This document shows, in pieces, positions 37,045 through 47,864 of a stretch of DNA of 64,000 bases. The first letter of the stretch is position 1; every line of letters begins with the position of its first letter. The notes below the pieces were generated by a model. That model made no database searches, was not told the origin of the DNA, and saw nothing but the letters and a program-made list of their open reading frames with translations. The translations under genes were made by a program, and so were the position numbers. Source of the DNA: Symsagittifera roscoffensis (taxonomy: Eukaryota; Xenacoelomorpha; Acoela; Convolutidae); assembly GCF_963678635.1 (NCBI RefSeq), contig NC_087065.1:19357623-19421622 (forward strand). Direction: 5' to 3'.

Positions 37045-37490
37045 GAACAAATAAACAAGAGTCTTCGTATCAGAGTTATCCTTGATTGTTCCGACTGCCC
37101 TTTAAGTAATAATGATAAAAAAATTGATTTTTCCGTTTCAATTTTTTGAAATTTTTCACCTACAATCTATAAAAACTGCAAAGTGATAAAGCCAACGTGT
37201 AGAAACGCATAAATATGTCCAAATAGTTCACCTCAAGTCACTTTGTATCGAATTCTGAGCCAAATTGCCTCGTCGCCTGATGCGGTGGTGTCACGAAATA
37301 TATCGCAATTTATTGGTACCATAGTAGCCAAAATTGCGTTTTTAAAAGCGCCATTACTCTAAAAACAAGTTCAAAACATGTGAACTAACTTTTAAACTTT
37401 AAGCTTAACAAGTCAACACTTTTAATATGTTAGAAAAAGCGTGTTAGAAAAAACTCCACTTTTTTCAAAACTAGAAATTGTTCGTCTTCG
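37045..37490 (-). repeat. R1-related element, - orientation (highly diverged)
   Basis: It opens AAACAAGAGTCTTCGTATCAG, with TGATTGTTCCGACTGCCCTTTAAG. The core is barely recognisable (TGTCACGAAATATATCGC) and the far end is not identifiable. Confidence 0.6.
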
Positions 37491-38042
37491 TAACGTCGAT
37501 GTCAAATTCTACGAGTCGATGTGAAAAAAAAAGATTTTTTTTTGGATATAATCGTCTGCTGCAAAATCAATTGCAGAAGTCTTGCGTGATCAAATAAAAA
37601 TGAATTACAAGGTTGCTATATTTATAGGCACTTTGAATGAATTATAAAGTAAAATTAAAAATCCCTTGCAAACATTTGAAATAATCCATGAATCATTTTT
37701 TACTAAAACACAAAATAATACATCTGTTCATAATCCGTTGTGCTCTTTAAAATGCATTGCATGCTTGTTAATCATCCTTAAATTTTATGCCAGTACTCGT
37801 TGGTAACCTTTGTCATTTTTCGAAAATGAAAGCTTGAAAAGTGCAATGTCAGAAAACACTGAGAACGGCTGAATTAACAATAATCGCAATTGGAAATATT
37901 GATTTTACTACTCCCTACATTTTTTCTGTCTGTTTTGGCGAGGTTATTAGTGTCAACAAGTTGTGTCATCACATCTATTATGAAAAATTTGTACGTTTTG
38001 GCCATTGCGCATCACATCAACTGAAAGATTAAAAAGAGTGTA

Positions 38043-38299
38043 CAGGGGTCCTAAAATTTGTTCTGAGGGCGCCCTAGGCGCCAATATATAATAACTTTGA
38101 GGGGAAGCAATGTTTTAGTGAACATTTTCCAAGCTATGCCAGAAAATTTTCCAAACAATGCCAGACAGAGTCTTTTAAGGGCTTTGAGAGTGCTCGGAAA
38201 ATCAAATTATCATATTGATCAACCTAAAATCAAGGTCGACAAAAAGTTCAAAATTTTTTTGAAAACCGGCCCCTCGAGAAAACCCTAGATCCACCCCTG
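38043..38299. mobile_element. hAT-like MITE (257 bp)
   Basis: The left end is CAGGGGTCCTA and the right end is CCTAGATCCACCCCTG, whose inverse is CAGGGGTGGATCTAGG. The interior hairpin GGCGCC-CTA-GGCGCC near 38065 is shared with the copy at 27600-27882. No clear 8-bp target duplication is visible. Confidence 0.6.
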
Positions 38300-38659
38300 A
38301 ACATGATGGCACACTTGAGGCCCTATTTGCGCAAAAATCATCATATGAAATAGCTACCTCCCACTAAACAGAAGGCTCCTAAGAAAACACTACAGAAAAC
38401 ACGATTGAAATGAAAAAAAGTTTGAAGTGTATTTATAGCAGTCAACTTTTCCACTGCTCGCTTTACAGATTTTTGTATGAAGTTAAGTGAAATTTACCAG
38501 TTTAAATGTAATAGCTAAAAAACTAACCGCTCGCAACTAACTGATCTTTTTTTATTATATCTTTTCAAAATTCTATTTTTCCAGTCGTTCAGCCAATTTC
38601 AGTAGCATAGAATGTTCGAACCATTGTTAAAACATTTTTTTCCACTTGCCTTGTTTTTT

Positions 38660-39208
38660 TGTTCCGACTTTCGATACGAAAGTAACGGAATAGTTGTGCT
38701 CGGGGTGGGTTTTTTTTTTCTTCAGACAAATTTCGACTTTTTAACTAGCCCATTTTTGACGGAATTTTTTATTTATATCATTCAAAAAACATTAGTGTCC
38801 TGAGCTTAAATTGAAAAGATATTTCACCTGTGATCATTTTTCGTAAAGTTATGACGGTTTAAAGATTGCCATTTTGGCCTTTTTGACCAATTTGGGACAA
38901 TTAACGCGCAATATAATTCGCGCTATTGACGCGTAAGCGGAGATTTAATCCGTCTTATAAATCGTTCCAAATTGGTTGAACGAAGCTTATTTGCCATAAT
39001 TGATTTGATACAAGGAACGAAATATATCTTTTTGTACTTTATATGGCGTGTGGGGGTATGATTTTCATAAAAAATTTCAAATTTAAGAAGAAAAAAATTT
39101 CATTTCATTTTATTTAATTTCAATTTTTTTATGTCTTACTGCTGCTCAATAAACTTTAAAAGGCAGTCGGAACATTCAGGGCTTCGCCCTGATACGAGCA
39201 GTCTTGTT
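38660..39208 (+). repeat. R1 element copy, + orientation, near full length
   Basis: It is one of the best copies. It starts TGTTCCGACTTTCGATACG (stem CTTTCG-ATA-CGAAAG). Then come CTCGGGGTGGGTTTTTTTT, CACCTGTGATCATTTTTCGT, the core TAATTCGCGCTATTGACGCG and TTTATATGGCGTGTGGGGG. It ends with the hairpin CAGGGC-TTC-GCCCTG and GATACGAGCAGTCTTGTT. Confidence 0.93.
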
Positions 39209-39865
39209 ATCCTTTGTGTTTAGAACATGAAGAATTTTCCATTGAATCACGGAATTCTCTTTCTTTTATAATTGATTTTTTGGCGTGAGAAGGCTATTAA
39301 TAAAACTCATTTAGCCACGCAAAGGTACGTAGACATGATATTGTTTGTTTTGTCGTGTTTTAAGCAGGCGCATTTACGGTGCAAAGTATGCAGAACAAAT
39401 TTGTTCACAATAGTTATTTTTTATCCAGGCGCCAATTTTTTCTATGATAATAATATCAAAACAAATTTTTCGAAATTGAATTTCAATGTGTGAGTGTGTG
39501 GGGGAGGGGGATGGGGGTATTGGAAAGGAAACGAGCCGTGGTCTGAAAAAAAACCACCCCTTGAAACAGAAAGCTTCATGGAACATTCATAAAATGTACA
39601 AACATACATATCATCATGATTGTTTTGTTAATTTTTCTGAAGCTTAATTATTAGTTTAACTTTTCCATTTCTTAAAATTTCATTTGGATAAATTTTAAGG
39701 TTTAATTTCAGCTCCTTAAGAAAAATATAGAGAATCAATGTGTTACCAAGTTGAACCAAATGAGACAGCCAAGTGCACTTGTTTTGAGGTGAAATGAGTT
39801 TCTCTTTATTGTCCATTACAAAAACTCGTAAGAGCTCAAAAAGTTCGTTTTTGTATTTATTTTAG

Positions 39866-40065
39866 ACTGTCGCCCTTCCAAATGGAAGCCCGGTCTTGGC
39901 GATGCCTCAAGCTGAAAATGATGATTATCCTCAACCTCTACCTACTATGGACGTTCTTGGCAATAGTCCACAATTGTATGGACATAGTGGGGGCATCAGC
40001 TTACTCAGATGTGCTTACAGTTCCATTCAAGAACCTCCCAAAAGCAGGATGCCTTTTCTTCTTAG
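39866..40065 (+). CDS. Gr-like receptor, exon 5: TM3 and extracellular loop
   Basis: The acceptor TTTATTTTAG|ACTGTC completes a Lys codon begun in exon 4. The donor TTCTTAG|GTCAGA leaves phase 1. It encodes residues 435-500. The peptide ARSWRCLKLKMMIILNLY then LLWTFLAIVHN gives TM3 (about 454-470), followed by a loop with VPFKNLPKAGC. A second frame over the same bases is also open but lacks a membrane segment, and its phase does not match the preceding exon. Confidence 0.72.
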
Positions 40066-40499
40066 GTCAGAGACCAATTATGTCAGATTTTTTCAAGATA
40101 CGATGCAGACTTTTTTGGCGAACTAAAACTAATTTGAACAAAGATAGCTAGTAGCACAGAATGTTTAGATCATACTCGTTAAAATAACATCAAACGTTTT
40201 TTTTTCAAATTAATGTTTTTTTGCGAGTTGCGTGATAAATGGAACTGACGAAAACATAGAATTTAGGCATAATCGACAGTCAGAGTAAAATTGGTCAGGC
40301 GGGCAACGGTTTTAGTCAAAAACTGACAAAAAAAAACAAAAAAATATCAAAAAAATGAAATTTGTTTTGCAGAAATTGTTTTGAGATTTTGAAGTTTTCT
40401 ATTCCAAATATAGCGCTAAAAAATGCTTTTTTTAATGATTTATCACTCCACCCAATACAATGATTATTTGCGGTAAATACTTTTGAAAAAGAAGATAAG

Positions 40500-40760
40500 C
40501 CTGCTCGCTCACTTTATTTGCTCGAAATTAGACCAAAATCAAAAAATTTCAAACTGGTTTTTCTCGACACTGGGAAAACTTTTTCAAAATTTTTTAAAGA
40601 CGTTTGAATCACGACTGAAGAGGATTTAATATGATATATCGCTCGACTCATTCCGATGATTATTTGTGCTACCTGATTTTGTGTGGAAAACAAAAAAACA
40701 GAAAAAACTGAAACGCACCCAGTACAAAGTTCCTCCCCGGAGATTTTACCTGCCTGTTTT
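40500..40760 (-). repeat. Family R3 repeat copy
   Basis: The reverse complement matches 24060-24290 (TTTGTTTTCCACACAAAATC, GATATATCATATTAAATCC). The minus-strand open frame across it is explained by the repeat and is not treated as a gene. Confidence 0.7.
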
Positions 40761-40880
40761 ACGCAAGCAATCTTGCTTGCTATTTTATTTGTCCAAAAAC
40801 ATGTGTTTTTCATTCGATTGCTGATCATTTTACAATAAAACCTTCGCCAATAAATAAATAGAGCATGTTCAAAGAAATTA

Positions 40881-41386
40881 ACCAACAGATGCAGATTGCA
40901 TCCATAATTCAGCTTTCTCAATTAATGAATTTGAGTTCAATACATGTGCTTTGGTAACATTTTAACAATTTATGAGCCGACAGAGCGCAAATATAGCAGC
41001 AGATGTGCACTTCATCTGATGTTCTGACTTCTATTTTTCAATTATTTTTGCTGCGGAAAAACTATAATTTTTTTTATCATGCCAATATTTAAATTTTTTC
41101 GATTATACTAGTTTGAGTGTTTTTCGAAATGTTTCCACTAAGCTTGCATCAAAATTTTTTTAGCTTGGAAAAAACGTGAATTTTAGAAAACTCTAAGAAC
41201 CGTGATACGGTGATATAAGAAACTTTAACAACCAAACCTTTAAGGAAATAGTAAGCCGGGATGGGGATGGAGGGTTTAAGTTTCGTTTTCAGCCCATTTT
41301 TGATCAAAGTTTATTCTGCGAATAACCGGGAAGAGCTGATGAACTCAATAGTTATCATCCATTGCTCGCAGATGAGTGATCTCATT
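40881..41386 (+). CDS. Gr-like receptor, exon 6 region: one microexon, two candidates
   Basis: Exon 5 ends in phase 1 and exon 7 begins in phase 0, so a short phase 1-to-0 exon is needed unless a boundary is wrong. Two stretches fit. One is 41352-41386: after CTCAATAG, donor CATT|GTAAAA, peptide VIIHCSQMSDLI including the split codon; the following intron would be only 54 nt. The other is about 40881-40939: after GATGCAG, donor TTTG|GTAACA, peptide DCIHNSAFSINEFEFNTCAL. Both acceptors have poor pyrimidine tracts. The span given covers both candidates; the 41352 version is used in the 730-residue model. Confidence 0.3.
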
Positions 41387-41440
41387 GTAAAATGACTGGC
41401 TTGACCCAAATTTTTGAACGGATGTAGTCATCAATATCAG

Positions 41441-41872
41441 TCCATGGTTCTGAAAAATTGTGATGTATATAACCGAAAATTTTGTATAGGCTTGAACATG
41501 CTGGCAACATCGGCAATGAACTTACCTCTGGTCATTTTCGTCGCAACGTGCATGTTGCTGTGTGAACACTTTCGAAATATTTCCGCCCAACTTCAGACTT
41601 GTGTTCAAAACGAGGAAATAGTTATTATGGAGTTTGAACAATTACGAACCCAACATCAATACATGACAAACACCCTTACAAAGGCGGATAAGATATTCTC
41701 GGGCTTATTGTTGCTGACGTTCACAGCCAATTTGCCGTTGTCGTGCTTGAGTATATACAGTTTGACAAAGGAAACCGAGACACTGCCGATTATTTCGCTG
41801 GTCGTGTGGCTAGTTGTCGGCCTCATGAATGTTGCGATTGTGTCCTGGTTCGCTGGAAATGTTGTTGAGCAG
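41441..41872 (+). CDS. Gr-like receptor, exon 7: TM4, TM5, TM6 (largest TM exon)
   Basis: It encodes residues 513-656 and is the clearest receptor exon. NLPLVIFVATCMLLCEHF is TM4 (about 527-552). QLRTQHQYMTNTLTKADKIF is the cytosolic stretch typical of insect-type Grs between TM4 and TM5. TM5 is SGLLLLTFTANLPLSCL (about 598-620). TM6 is PIISLVVWLVVGLMNVAIV (about 627-650), ending FAGNVVEQ. The donor GAGCAG|GTCAGC is phase 0. The start is placed after ATATCAG (phase 0); an alternative acceptor at 41427 (GATGTAG) would change the phase. Start confidence is lower than for the body of the exon. Confidence 0.85.
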
Positions 41873-42244
41873 GTCAGCCAATTGGATCAGTTTTTTTCTG
41901 ACCAGCTTATTTCGATTTGTTTGTTTTTCTTTTTTCGATTTGACTTATTTTCTTTGTTTGTGAAAATGTGAAAATCTGTATTATAGAGAGTTGTAAAAAC
42001 TTGGAACTGACAAAGTAAAGTAAAAAGAGCAAATAACCTATTTCAGATCAATTTTGCATTAAAAGCTAAATTTCAGATAAAAAAGATGTCTCAAGGTCAC
42101 CTATAAAGTAAATTTTGCATGCAAAAGTTATTCAAAATTGACAAATTGCCCTTTTTACTAAATTTTCTCTGTTTCCTTTTTTGCTTCTTGATATAGATGG
42201 TTCCAAATTGTTGGCAATATCGTTTTTGGAAACGATTCAACCTA

Positions 42245-42560
42245 AGCTGCTACATTATGAGGCCAAACTGTGCACTAGATAGGCGCACAATTTTTTGTCT
42301 GTATGTTCCTGGATTCCAAAAACTAATCATTAAACGTGTCCCAAAATATAATTGGATTCCACTTACAAAATTTCCGTGGATTCATATGAGTGTAACGTAA
42401 ATTTTGTCGGCACATTTGCTGTGTCGCGGATTCCGCAACAAACAAAAATAACCAGTTGTTTTGGATTCCGTAACCGTAAAGTGATTCCGCAAAATGTAAG
42501 CGAAATCCGCAAATGTAAGCGGGTTCCGCAAAATGTAGGTGGATTTGGAATTTTGTTAAA
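42245..42560 (+). repeat. GGATTCCGCAA-family fragment
   Basis: It starts TTATGAGGCCAAACTGTGCAC and carries several GGATTCCGCAA and CCGCAAAATGTAAGC motifs. It resembles the first part of the 30985-31420 element. The minus-strand open frames here are repeat artefacts. Confidence 0.7.
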
Positions 42561-43049
42561 TCCTGATCCTGCATATGAACAATTAAAAACTAGAGCTGGA
42601 AATCTTATCTCTAGCAATGGAATTTAAAAGCAAGGACTTAACAATTTTCAGCGGAATTCACAAACAAGTCTTAAAACATTGGTTACTTAAATCGGTGGAT
42701 GTCATCTTTTAGTATTTTGGAAGCACAACACCAAATCATTTCAATAATCCGAATCATTGAGTTTGGAGTGTATGGAAATACATCACACAGCATGTCGCCA
42801 AATTAGATCAGTATTTGGGCTTCTATCGATCCCAATTACTGGTCTGTATTTGGTATTGATGGAATCCCAAAAACTGGAATTATATGGAATAAATATGGAA
42901 AAAATTAATTATTTGGAGTCATTAGGTTGAGAGTGATTATAAACCCAACGCATAGCTATCGTCGAAATAGTTCAGTATTTGGGATTTCATTGATCCCAAA
43001 TAATAATCGTTTAATTGGTTTCCATTAATCCCAATCACTGATATAGTAA

Positions 43050-43420
43050 AATCCTAGTCTACTGAAATCAAATCTGGTGATTAAAAGATATATTTTTAAA
43101 CGCTACTACTTATATGCATATATGTAAACGGAATCCTCAAGTAAAATGCGGATTCCACTTACAATTTGCGGAATCCACTTACACTTAGTGGATTCCGTTT
43201 ACAGTTGCGAATTCCGCAACAGCTCAATTTAACTATACATATGTCTTATAGTTTGTTTGTGGACTCCACAGACTGTTTTGGATTCCGCAAATTTGTTTGT
43301 GGAATCCATAACAGCAGAGAAGATAAAAAAGTAGCAATGATGTGGATTCCGCGACAAACCTGATTTTGGCCTGTTGCGGTATCCGCACACAATGCACAGA
43401 ATGCACAGTTTGGCCGCGTA
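43050..43420 (-). repeat. GGATTCCGCAA-rich repeat element, copy 2
   Basis: It is the inverse of the 30985-31420 element, with TATGCATATATGTAAACGGAATCC at one end and CAGAATGCACAGTTTGGCC at the other. GGATTCCGCAA motifs lie between. Confidence 0.85.
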
Positions 43421-43639
43421 TTGTTTTCTTTTTTTTTGGCGATGATAGCTCATAACTATTTTGAAACCATCAGCCTTGAAACCCTGATTTTCTCGTCTTG
43501 AGTTTCTCTGTAAAAACGGAAAAATGACTGTTTCTAATTGTTCTGTAAGTCCAAACATTTTGCAACTCTCTACAAAGTAATGCCAAATGTGGCAAAATCT
43601 GTTAAGTAGAAATTAAGTAGCTGTTGACAGCTCTTTTTG

Positions 43640-43905
43640 CTGTTAGAGATTAATTGCCTTTCATTTCAGCACCCAAAACAGTTTGAAAAATCTTACTTAA
43701 CTTATATATAGCTTTTCTCATGAAAGATTTTTGGAATACAATTTTGGATTAAAATTTCGCAAAACTACTTGTTCCATAATAATTCTGCGAAAACTCTAAG
43801 CAATTTTTATCTTTCCTTTTCTTGTCTAAAACTAACCCAGTTTGAAGAAAACGGGTTTCAAAGTTCAACTTTTATGTGCTTTGTCCGGATAGCTTGAATT
43901 AGCAC
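43640..43905 (-). repeat. Diverged single arm of the foldback element
   Basis: AACCCAGTTTGAAGAAAACG and TTGTCCGGATAGCTTGAATTAGCAC resemble the right arm of the element at 890-1590. No inverted partner is visible nearby. Confidence 0.45.
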
Positions 43906-44402
43906 TGTCATTTTTGCTGAACTTTTGGCAACATCAGTAACCTTGAAGAAACTGAATTTTCTACCAAAATTAGCGCTTTTGACACATTTTTTTTCGAATA
44001 AATACCAGCATTAAACTACATTTAACGTCAAAATGAGCAGTTTTAGGTTAATTTATTTTGTTCAGATTCATTGGCAGTCAAAACCAAATTTAGTGTAATT
44101 CAAAATGCAGAACTCGGTCTAACGTTTTACTATAAAAACGGATTTAAAAAAAAGGCAATCAAAAACAACGCATTAATTGGTCAATTACTGCGAAAATTAA
44201 ATTATAATTAGGCTTTTACGTAGCATTTTAAGGTTTGAGAACATTATAATTTCGCCAAACCTTTAAAAATGATGTTTTATAAAGTATGTGTGTTTTTGTG
44301 GGGCGGCAATTTTTTCAAGCAAAAATTGGTTGCAAGCAACGATTGGCAGCTATTTTAAAGGGTGACAATTCAAACCAAGCGTCAATTCGTAGCAAGCGAC
44401 AT

Positions 44403-44868
44403 CTAGCAGCCCAAAAATTTGCTAATTATGGAGATTAAGAAACCATGCGAATTGTGCAAAGTGTTTTGCGGTGACTGAGGGTGGATTGCAATCCAGCGAG
44501 CAATCCAAGTTTTTAATTTTGCACAAGTTTTGAAGTACTTAGACAGTTGAAATGAACTACCAGCATATAAGAGTAATTGAACAAAAGTAGTATCTAAAAC
44601 ATCTTCGTTTCGACGACTTCCTTCCATTATCAAAGAAATCATTACACTTGCTGATACTATCATGCCTTTAATATCTGTCATGAGAAGAAAACAGTCTGAG
44701 AGAGCAGCAACTTTTCCACAATGGAGAAATTTTCAATCAAAGCCGCCACAACCATATAACTGATGACTTCGTTTGGCGATGCTAGAAGAGAGCGTGTGAA
44801 GCGTTTGTCGCCACCATTGCAGATAAAATATTCAGCACATTTAGAAAACTTGCTCACAAAAACTTTCC
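44403..44868 (-). pseudogene. Ankyrin-like gene fragment on the minus strand
   Basis: Two overlapping minus-strand frames look coding. The first (44868 to 44678) follows an acceptor-like TTTCTCCCTCGCAAG and includes ISYMVVAALIENFSIVEKLL, matching the ankyrin pattern A-A-x-x-x-N-x-x-I-V-x-x-L-L. It hits a TGA. A second frame (44681 to 44403) continues with IKGMIVSASVMISLIMEG and TTFVQLLLYAGSS, another ankyrin-like helix. Joining them needs a frameshift, so this is best read as a broken gene piece inside intron 7 of the receptor. A more decayed copy lies about 1 kb away. Confidence 0.4.
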
Positions 44869-45850
44869 TTGCGAGGGAGAAATTAAAAAGTGAGTGACAA
44901 ACTCAACAATTTTGACACGTGCGCGAACTTAAACTTCAAAAGTTTAAAATTTTTAAGAAAAAAACATTTTCATTTTAAAACGTTAAGCTAGCATGACTGC
45001 AAGGCATGAGTTTAAGTTAGGAAAAATTGACAACATTCAGTGTAGAAAAAATTAACACATCACACAAGCAATTTTTCAAAAAAAAACTGGGGTTATTTTT
45101 GTTAGGGTTATCAAACCTTTTTCTTGGTCTGTTTAAAAACTGTATTAGTTCAAGGTTAAGCGTGCTATCAAAAAGAAAGAAAAAACATTGGAGCCCCCCA
45201 GTATAATTTAAGTGAAAAACGCTGGCATTGTTAGCCTCGAACCAGTTGTTAACTTGCCTAAGTACAAGTCACGCGCCAGAACTGTTCAGCGACAAAGAGC
45301 AACTGATTCAGCCCACACTCATTTAAAGACATTTCCATGCATTTGGTGTTAAGCAGGATCCTCACAGAAGATAACCTCCTTCTATTTGATTCGGAGTGGC
45401 ATGACAAAGACTGAATGTTAAAATCTGCCACCAACAAAAACTCGGAAATTTTGTAAGCAGCACAGTCTGAAATGCAGATGGGATTATTAAAGCTTTTCCC
45501 TCGTCATTTTATCAAGTTTTAAACCTCAAGCTTTGGTTGATGCACCAGTTTTGAAATAGTTAGCCAGTTTAAATGAATTAATAATAGGATAAGAGTAATT
45601 GAACAATGTTAATATCTAAAACGTCGTTGTTTCGGTGGATTTTTTCCACTTTTATCAAGCAATTTCTGTCATGAGAAGAAAACATACTAAGAAAAAACAG
45701 CAGTTTTTCCACAAAAGAAAAAACATTCAATCTAAGCCGCCACAAATTTATAACTTATTTATGCGGTTGGCGATGCTTGAGGAGACCATGTGAAGCATTT
45801 GCTGCCAACATCTTTTTGTTGCTAACGCTTTTCAGAAGGTATTCAATAAA
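44530..45850. repeat. Diverged direct duplication: 44530-44820 and 45540-45810
   Basis: Blocks match in order about 1,010 bp apart: TAAGAGTAATTGAACAA, TATCTAAAAC(A/G)TC, CTGTCATGAGAAGAAAAC, AGCCGCCACAA and GTTTGGCGATGCT / GGTTGGCGATGCT. The second copy has several stops in the minus-strand ankyrin-like frame and is further decayed. Confidence 0.85.
45258..45466 (-). pseudogene. Minus-strand open frame, ankyrin- or BTB-like, unassigned
   Basis: After an acceptor-like CATCTGCATTTCAG, a minus-strand frame stays open for about 69 codons. It encodes CAAYKISEFLLVADFNIQSL and, later, LNECGLNQLLFVAEQFW. The Leu/Ala pattern resembles helical repeat proteins but I cannot name the family. It lies between the two copies of the ankyrin-like fragment and may be another exon of the same lost gene. 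It carries no ATG near its start. Confidence 0.28.
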
Positions 45851-45886
45851 AAATCTATAAAAATTAGCATTTTTCTTTTCGCTCAG

Positions 45887-46213
45887 GCCAATTCTTGTAA
45901 AATTCAAGAAATTGTATTAGCACCAGTGTATCCAGAAGATGAAAAAACGCGCAAGCTTTCAAAGCCATTCATTGCTTTGGCACTTATACCTGAGCTCTAC
46001 TTTGAAATCGGCATGACTGCTTTATGCTTTAAATATTCCGACAAAAGTTGCGAGTCTCCCTTACTTGAATACGCCAATTTTTTTGAATCAATTTGGGTTG
46101 GAACTATCCTCCGAGGACGCAGAGGGGTTGGGCATTTCCTCATTTCACTCTTTGTTTCACGCTTAATTTTGTTTTTTAGTTTCTGTGTTTTTCAATTTAA
46201 CCCTTTCATCTAA
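45887..46213 (+). CDS. Candidate extra or alternative Gr C-terminal exon
   Basis: A strong acceptor (ATTTTTCTTTTCGCTCAG) opens a phase-0 frame beginning ANSCKIQEIVLAPVYPEDEK. It starts in the same phase and with a similar A-x-x-x-x-(I/L)-Q pattern as exon 8 (AHAPLQHIYN). After exon 7 (…FAGNVVEQ) the reading would suit the cytosolic linker before TM7. It may be a 27-nt microexon closed by the donor GAAATT|GTATTA (phase 0), an alternative terminal exon running to the TAA at 46211, or chance. No convincing donor lies later in the frame. Confidence 0.35.
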   Translation, partial: ANSCKIQEIVLAPVYPEDEKTRKLSKPFIALALIPELYFEIGMTALCFKYSDKSCESPLLEYANFFESIWVGTILRGRRGVGHFLISLFVSRLILFFSFCVFQFNPFI

Positions 46214-46990
46214 TTTCTTTTGATCTGATCAACGAATTGTCGCCATGCCGGGTATTTTTTATAGTAAAATGATATTTTTTGGCTACAAAATAAAAACAAT
46301 TTTAAGTTATACAAATTTTTGGACTTCACGCTGCGCAACTTTTAAGCAAGTTTTGACTTCATCATTTTTCACCTTATGTCACACAAAAGGAACTCAACTT
46401 TTACAATTTTTTAGATATTATACCCTTGTTGTTCCAAAATCCGCAAAACAACATCATATTTATAATGCGCAAGTTCTACGCAAGTTTTGTCTTCTTCAAT
46501 TTCCACCTTATGTCAACCCAGTTTGAGAAAAACGCTTTTAAATTTTCAAGTTTAATAGAGGTTTGAAAAGTTGGAACAGACCGAAATATTTTAAAAGAAC
46601 AAATTTTCTGCAATCAAACGTTAATTTTGTACAAATCATTTGCGTCTGAAGGTCGCTTGAAATCTAATTAAAAATAACTTAAATCTCTTTCAAATTTGCT
46701 AATTTTTATTATTTAGTGAACCTCTTCCATAGTAGCACCCTCCCTTCATGGTAATACGAAACCCCGCCTTCCTGTGATAAGTACTAACTAAAACCCTAAC
46801 TAGTAATAACGAGGTTAATTAAGCATAGACAAATTTTGAACCGGATAACAGTTCCCACTCCGCCTGAAGCAATGGGGAGAAAAAATTGGAATTTATGTTG
46901 CCTATATTCAGCTTAACTTAATCTTGTTCATGTGTCAAGGTCGCTGGAACAGTACTTAAAATTTAGCAGATTGCTCATCTCTAGTATAAT

Positions 46991-47350
46991 TGTTCCGACT
47001 TTCGTAACGAAAGTAACGGAGTATTTGTGCTCGGGTGGTTTTTTTCTTCAGACAAATTTCGACTTTTTAACTAGCCATTTTTGACTGGATTTTTGACGAC
47101 TTAGAAATCGTTCCAAATTGGTTGGCGGAAGCTTATTTGCCATTAATTGATTTGCTACTAGGTTAAAATATATCACTTTGTACTTAAGATGGCGTGTGGG
47201 GGGATGAATTTTACAAAAAATCTCAAATTTAAAAAAAAAATCATTTTTACTTATTACATTTAATTTTTTCTTTTTATTACTGCATACATCATAAACCTTA
47301 AGAGGCTGTCGGAACATTCAGGGCCTCGCCCTGATACGAGCAGTTTTGTT
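46991..47350 (+). repeat. R1 element copy, + orientation, internally deleted, abutting exon 8
   Basis: Both termini are present (TGTTCCGACTTTCGTAACG and CTCGCCCTGATACGAGCAG then TTTTGTT). The central part carrying CACCTGTGATC and the GCGCG palindrome is deleted, giving about 360 bp. Its right end lies about 24 bp before the first base of exon 8, so the insertion edges into the splice acceptor region. Confidence 0.9.
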
Positions 47351-47374
47351 TAACTTTGTTTTCTATTTTTTTAG

Positions 47375-47446
47375 GCGCATGCTCCACTTCAGCATATTTA
47401 CAACCTCAGAATTCCATCGAATGCACCACAAAGCTTCGCTCTTCAG
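47375..47446 (+). CDS. Gr-like receptor, exon 8 (72 nt): cytosolic linker before TM7
   Basis: The acceptor TTTTCTATTTTTTTAG|GCG and the donor CTTCAG|GTAAAC are both phase 0. It encodes residues 657-680, AHAPLQHIYNLRIPSNAPQS then FALQ. In insect-type Grs this slot is the short linker between TM6 and TM7. Joined to exons 7 and 9 it reads …VVEQAHAPLQHIYN… and …FALQVNLFLSKL…, which fits the family pattern well. Confidence 0.72.
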
Positions 47447-47864
47447 GTAAACTTTGGCTTTTTCTACAAATCATGATGAATTATTTATTCATCGAGTTTG
47501 CTAGTTTTCCACTTCTAACTGCACTTCTAAGTTCGAGCTAATTTTATCAGCCGGAGAAAGTTCAGAATTTACACTGATCGTCTAAGGGCTTTTGAAAAAT
47601 TAATTTCGGAGATTACGTTCATGATAATCTATTGGCTGAGTTTTTGATTTGATGCAGGCGGGGATCTAGGATTGGCCCATATGAACAATCTCCCCCTTAA
47701 TGGACCGATGAACTCCCTCCTAAACTTAAATGGCAAGTTCAAGCAGTAAGGCCTGCATGTACTATGCTCAAATCTGGTTGGCTGAAAAATATTACCTATA
47801 ACCAAGTGAACAATCTGCCCCTAATTTGATATAGGGGAGATAGTTTTATGTATGTATTTTTTAG

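Larger units (their letters stand above)
27432..39865 (+). other. Intron 4 (12.4 kb), repeat-rich
   Basis: It runs from GTTAGT to TATTTATTTTAG. It holds six R1 copies or fragments, one R2 fragment, two hAT-like MITEs, one GGATTCCGCAA-family element, a 65-bp exact direct repeat and an ankyrin-like relic at 36.7 kb. 31680-33700 contains only short tandem duplications and AT-rich sequence. Confidence 0.6.

Noticed and set aside
38043..38299. 8-bp target-site duplication for the hAT-like MITE
   Set aside because: The eight bases on each side (AGAGTGTA and AACATGAT) do not match; the hAT assignment rests on the ends only.
39896..40126. Alternative + frame over exon 5
   Set aside because: Soluble, phase-incompatible with exon 4, and lacks the TM3 segment given by the chosen frame.
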